From NCBI GenBank assembly GCA_028023455.1, contig JAQFVV010000018.1, positions 7,469,274 to 7,533,273 of the forward strand: a stretch of 64,000 bases of DNA, in the 5' to 3' direction. This document shows, piece by piece, positions 62,715 through 64,000 of this stretch (position 1 is its first letter; each line of letters opens with the position of its first letter). The stretch is from Epiperipatus broadwayi (taxonomy: Eukaryota; Onychophora; Udeonychophora; Euonychophora; Peripatidae). The notes beneath the pieces are model-generated. The model was not told where the DNA came from and did no database searches. It saw only the letters and a list, made by a program, of their open reading frames with translations. The position numbers and the translations under genes are program-made.

Positions 62715-63465
62715 AATATGAAGAGGAATTTTACTTAACTCTATAAGTAGTGTCTTAATTAAGGAAAGATTTATAACCTTAATCTATAATTCAAATTATA
62801 TTATTACTTTATATTTATGTTCTTTAATATTTAATAATATATAATTATTGGTATCTAAATTGTAATAATAATTTATAACTCCAAATAATAACTAATTCAT
62901 AATCTGATTTACTATTAAAAAGAATACTTTAATAGATTTGTAATATATTTTATCAATGATTTATGTGATCAAGGCAGTTTGCAATAATTTAAGACCTCTT
63001 TTAAGAAATATTTTCCTAAATGATTGTTATACATTATCTTATACTGGATTAATTTCTTATTCAAATCTTAAACTATATGCTTTGGTTACTGTGTATATTA
63101 TAATTCATATTCTCTGATGATGGTGTAGTGATGATGACTCTAACAAGAGAAATGCAACTCTCAATACTAAATTTAACTTTTAAACATCAAATTTAATCAT
63201 ATTTACAAGAAGTTTCAGTAATTCATTATTATGAGCACTTAAAGCACTCAAGAAATTTCAAGTTATAAACATCTGGGTTGAGGTTAAGATTAACGGAAAT
63301 CTACGCAGGCTATGCATGTGCTTTTTAGACCTTCTTTACCTGTAGTTTCCAGAAAGGTAAATTTCATTCTTCTACGATAAAAAATAAAAAAATTATGATA
63401 ATTTTTGTGATCAAGTAGATTAAATTTTTTTGTCTTTTTTTCATTTTTTTTTTTGTTAGTTTCAG
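62715..63465. other. Nothing recognised
   Basis: AT-rich; no gene, RNA or repeat supported. Confidence 0.4.
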
Positions 63466-63537
63466 CATGAAAAATATATCAGCAAAAAGTTTTACTTTTT
63501 CCTATGTATTTGAAGAAAACGGTATGAGGGCCTAATG
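63466..63537 (+). other. Possible noncoding exon, plus strand
   Basis: A strong polypyrimidine-AG (T-rich tract then TTAGTTTCAG) before 63466 and ATG|GTAAGT after 63537 would define a 72-base exon. All three frames contain a stop, so if real it is untranslated. Chance is plausible in T-rich DNA. Confidence 0.2.
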
Positions 63538-63549
63538 GTAAGTATTTTT

Positions 63550-64000
63550 ATCTTTCTATATTTTATTAATTATTATTTTATTATATGTTTTTTAATTATC
63601 ATTTTATTATATATTTTGTAATTATTGTTTTTTTATATATATTTGATAAAAAAAATTACTATTGAAACTAACATAAAAAAAAAAATTGTGATTGTCTGCA
63701 TTTTTTTCTATAATGTGAGCTTAGTAGTTGAATTAATTGATATGAGACAAAAATAAATATATTTCAGAAATATAATGACCTGATTTAGATGTTTCTATAA
63801 TTTCTTATCTGCATTTTAATAATAGTAAGAATATTCAAATGCTAAAAGTAACGATTTGACAGTACATAAACTTGGGCTGATTATAGACTTGCAATATAAA
63901 TTTCAAAGCTGCATATTTTTTAATTATTATTTTATTATTATGTTTTTTAATTATTATTTTACTATATATTTTTTAATTGTTGTTTTTTTTATATATATTT
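63550..64000 (+). repeat. Degenerate repeats of a TTTTTTAATTATTATTTTATTATATA-like unit
   Basis: A unit of about 34 bases recurs at 63561-63650 and 63915-64000, two to three times each. Confidence 0.55.

Overview
The window is very AT-rich (about three quarters A+T by eye) and looks like intronic and intergenic DNA of a large-genome invertebrate metazoan. Reasons: a spliceosomal gene with introns of more than 20 kb, a U2 snRNA-like sequence, tRNA-derived SINEs, Penelope-like (PLE) and LINE retroelements, hAT-type MITEs and long microsatellites. I cannot name the species. The long reading frames are almost all chance or repeat artefacts. The only cellular protein gene I can support lies on the minus strand and had to be assembled from splice sites.

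That gene encodes a SOUL/HEBP-type heme-binding domain protein. Three coding exons are visible at 55970-56137, 33158-33306 and 3248-3502 (minus strand, in that order). Their phases agree exactly, and together they read through the SOUL core from the 'R-Y-P-x-K-Y-I-S-T' strand, through 'M-T-L-P-V' and 'F-F-L-P', to the C-terminal 'Y-x-S-P ... E-I-W' block, stop codon and poly(A) signal. The introns are 22,663 and 29,655 bp, so nearly the whole window is intron of this gene. The 5' exon(s), probably including a signal peptide, were not found.

Layout. 1-2190: two decayed PLE fragments (reverse transcriptase end plus GIY-YIG nuclease), the second flanked by an inverted repeat. 3.2-3.5 kb: last SOUL exon. 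4.0-5.5 kb: a hAT MITE with perfect target-site duplication, then a direct and inverted repeat complex. 9.5-11.3 kb: a decayed but nearly complete PLE. 16.9-20 kb: repeats related to hammerhead elements, a SINE and a long dispersed repeat. 21-23 kb: two head-to-head PLE-tail palindromes. 28.5-30.4 kb: an inverted PLE tail and a local repeat cluster. 31.3-32.3 kb: foldbacks, one carrying hammerhead motifs. 33.2 kb: middle SOUL exon. 34.6-34.9 kb: a palindrome with an apparently intact hammerhead ribozyme on each strand. 36.5-38.4 kb: a LINE relic and a composite tetranucleotide array. 42.7-45.6 kb: two LINE relics in opposite orientation. 46.6-47.3 kb: more hammerhead foldbacks. 47.8-51.6 kb: SINE, dispersed repeats and a foldback. 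52.3 kb: a U2 snRNA-like sequence. 56 kb: upstream SOUL exon. 57-64 kb: dispersed repeat, AAT microsatellite and a hAT-like element.

The most interesting signal is the set of hammerhead-ribozyme foldbacks. At 34.6-34.9 kb the catalytic core and all three helices can be drawn on both strands. Diverged relatives occur at 16.9, 17.4, 31.4, 31.9, 46.7 and 47.1 kb. They share a foldback polarity with the PLE palindromes (3' ends outward), which fits the known association of hammerheads with Penelope-like elements.
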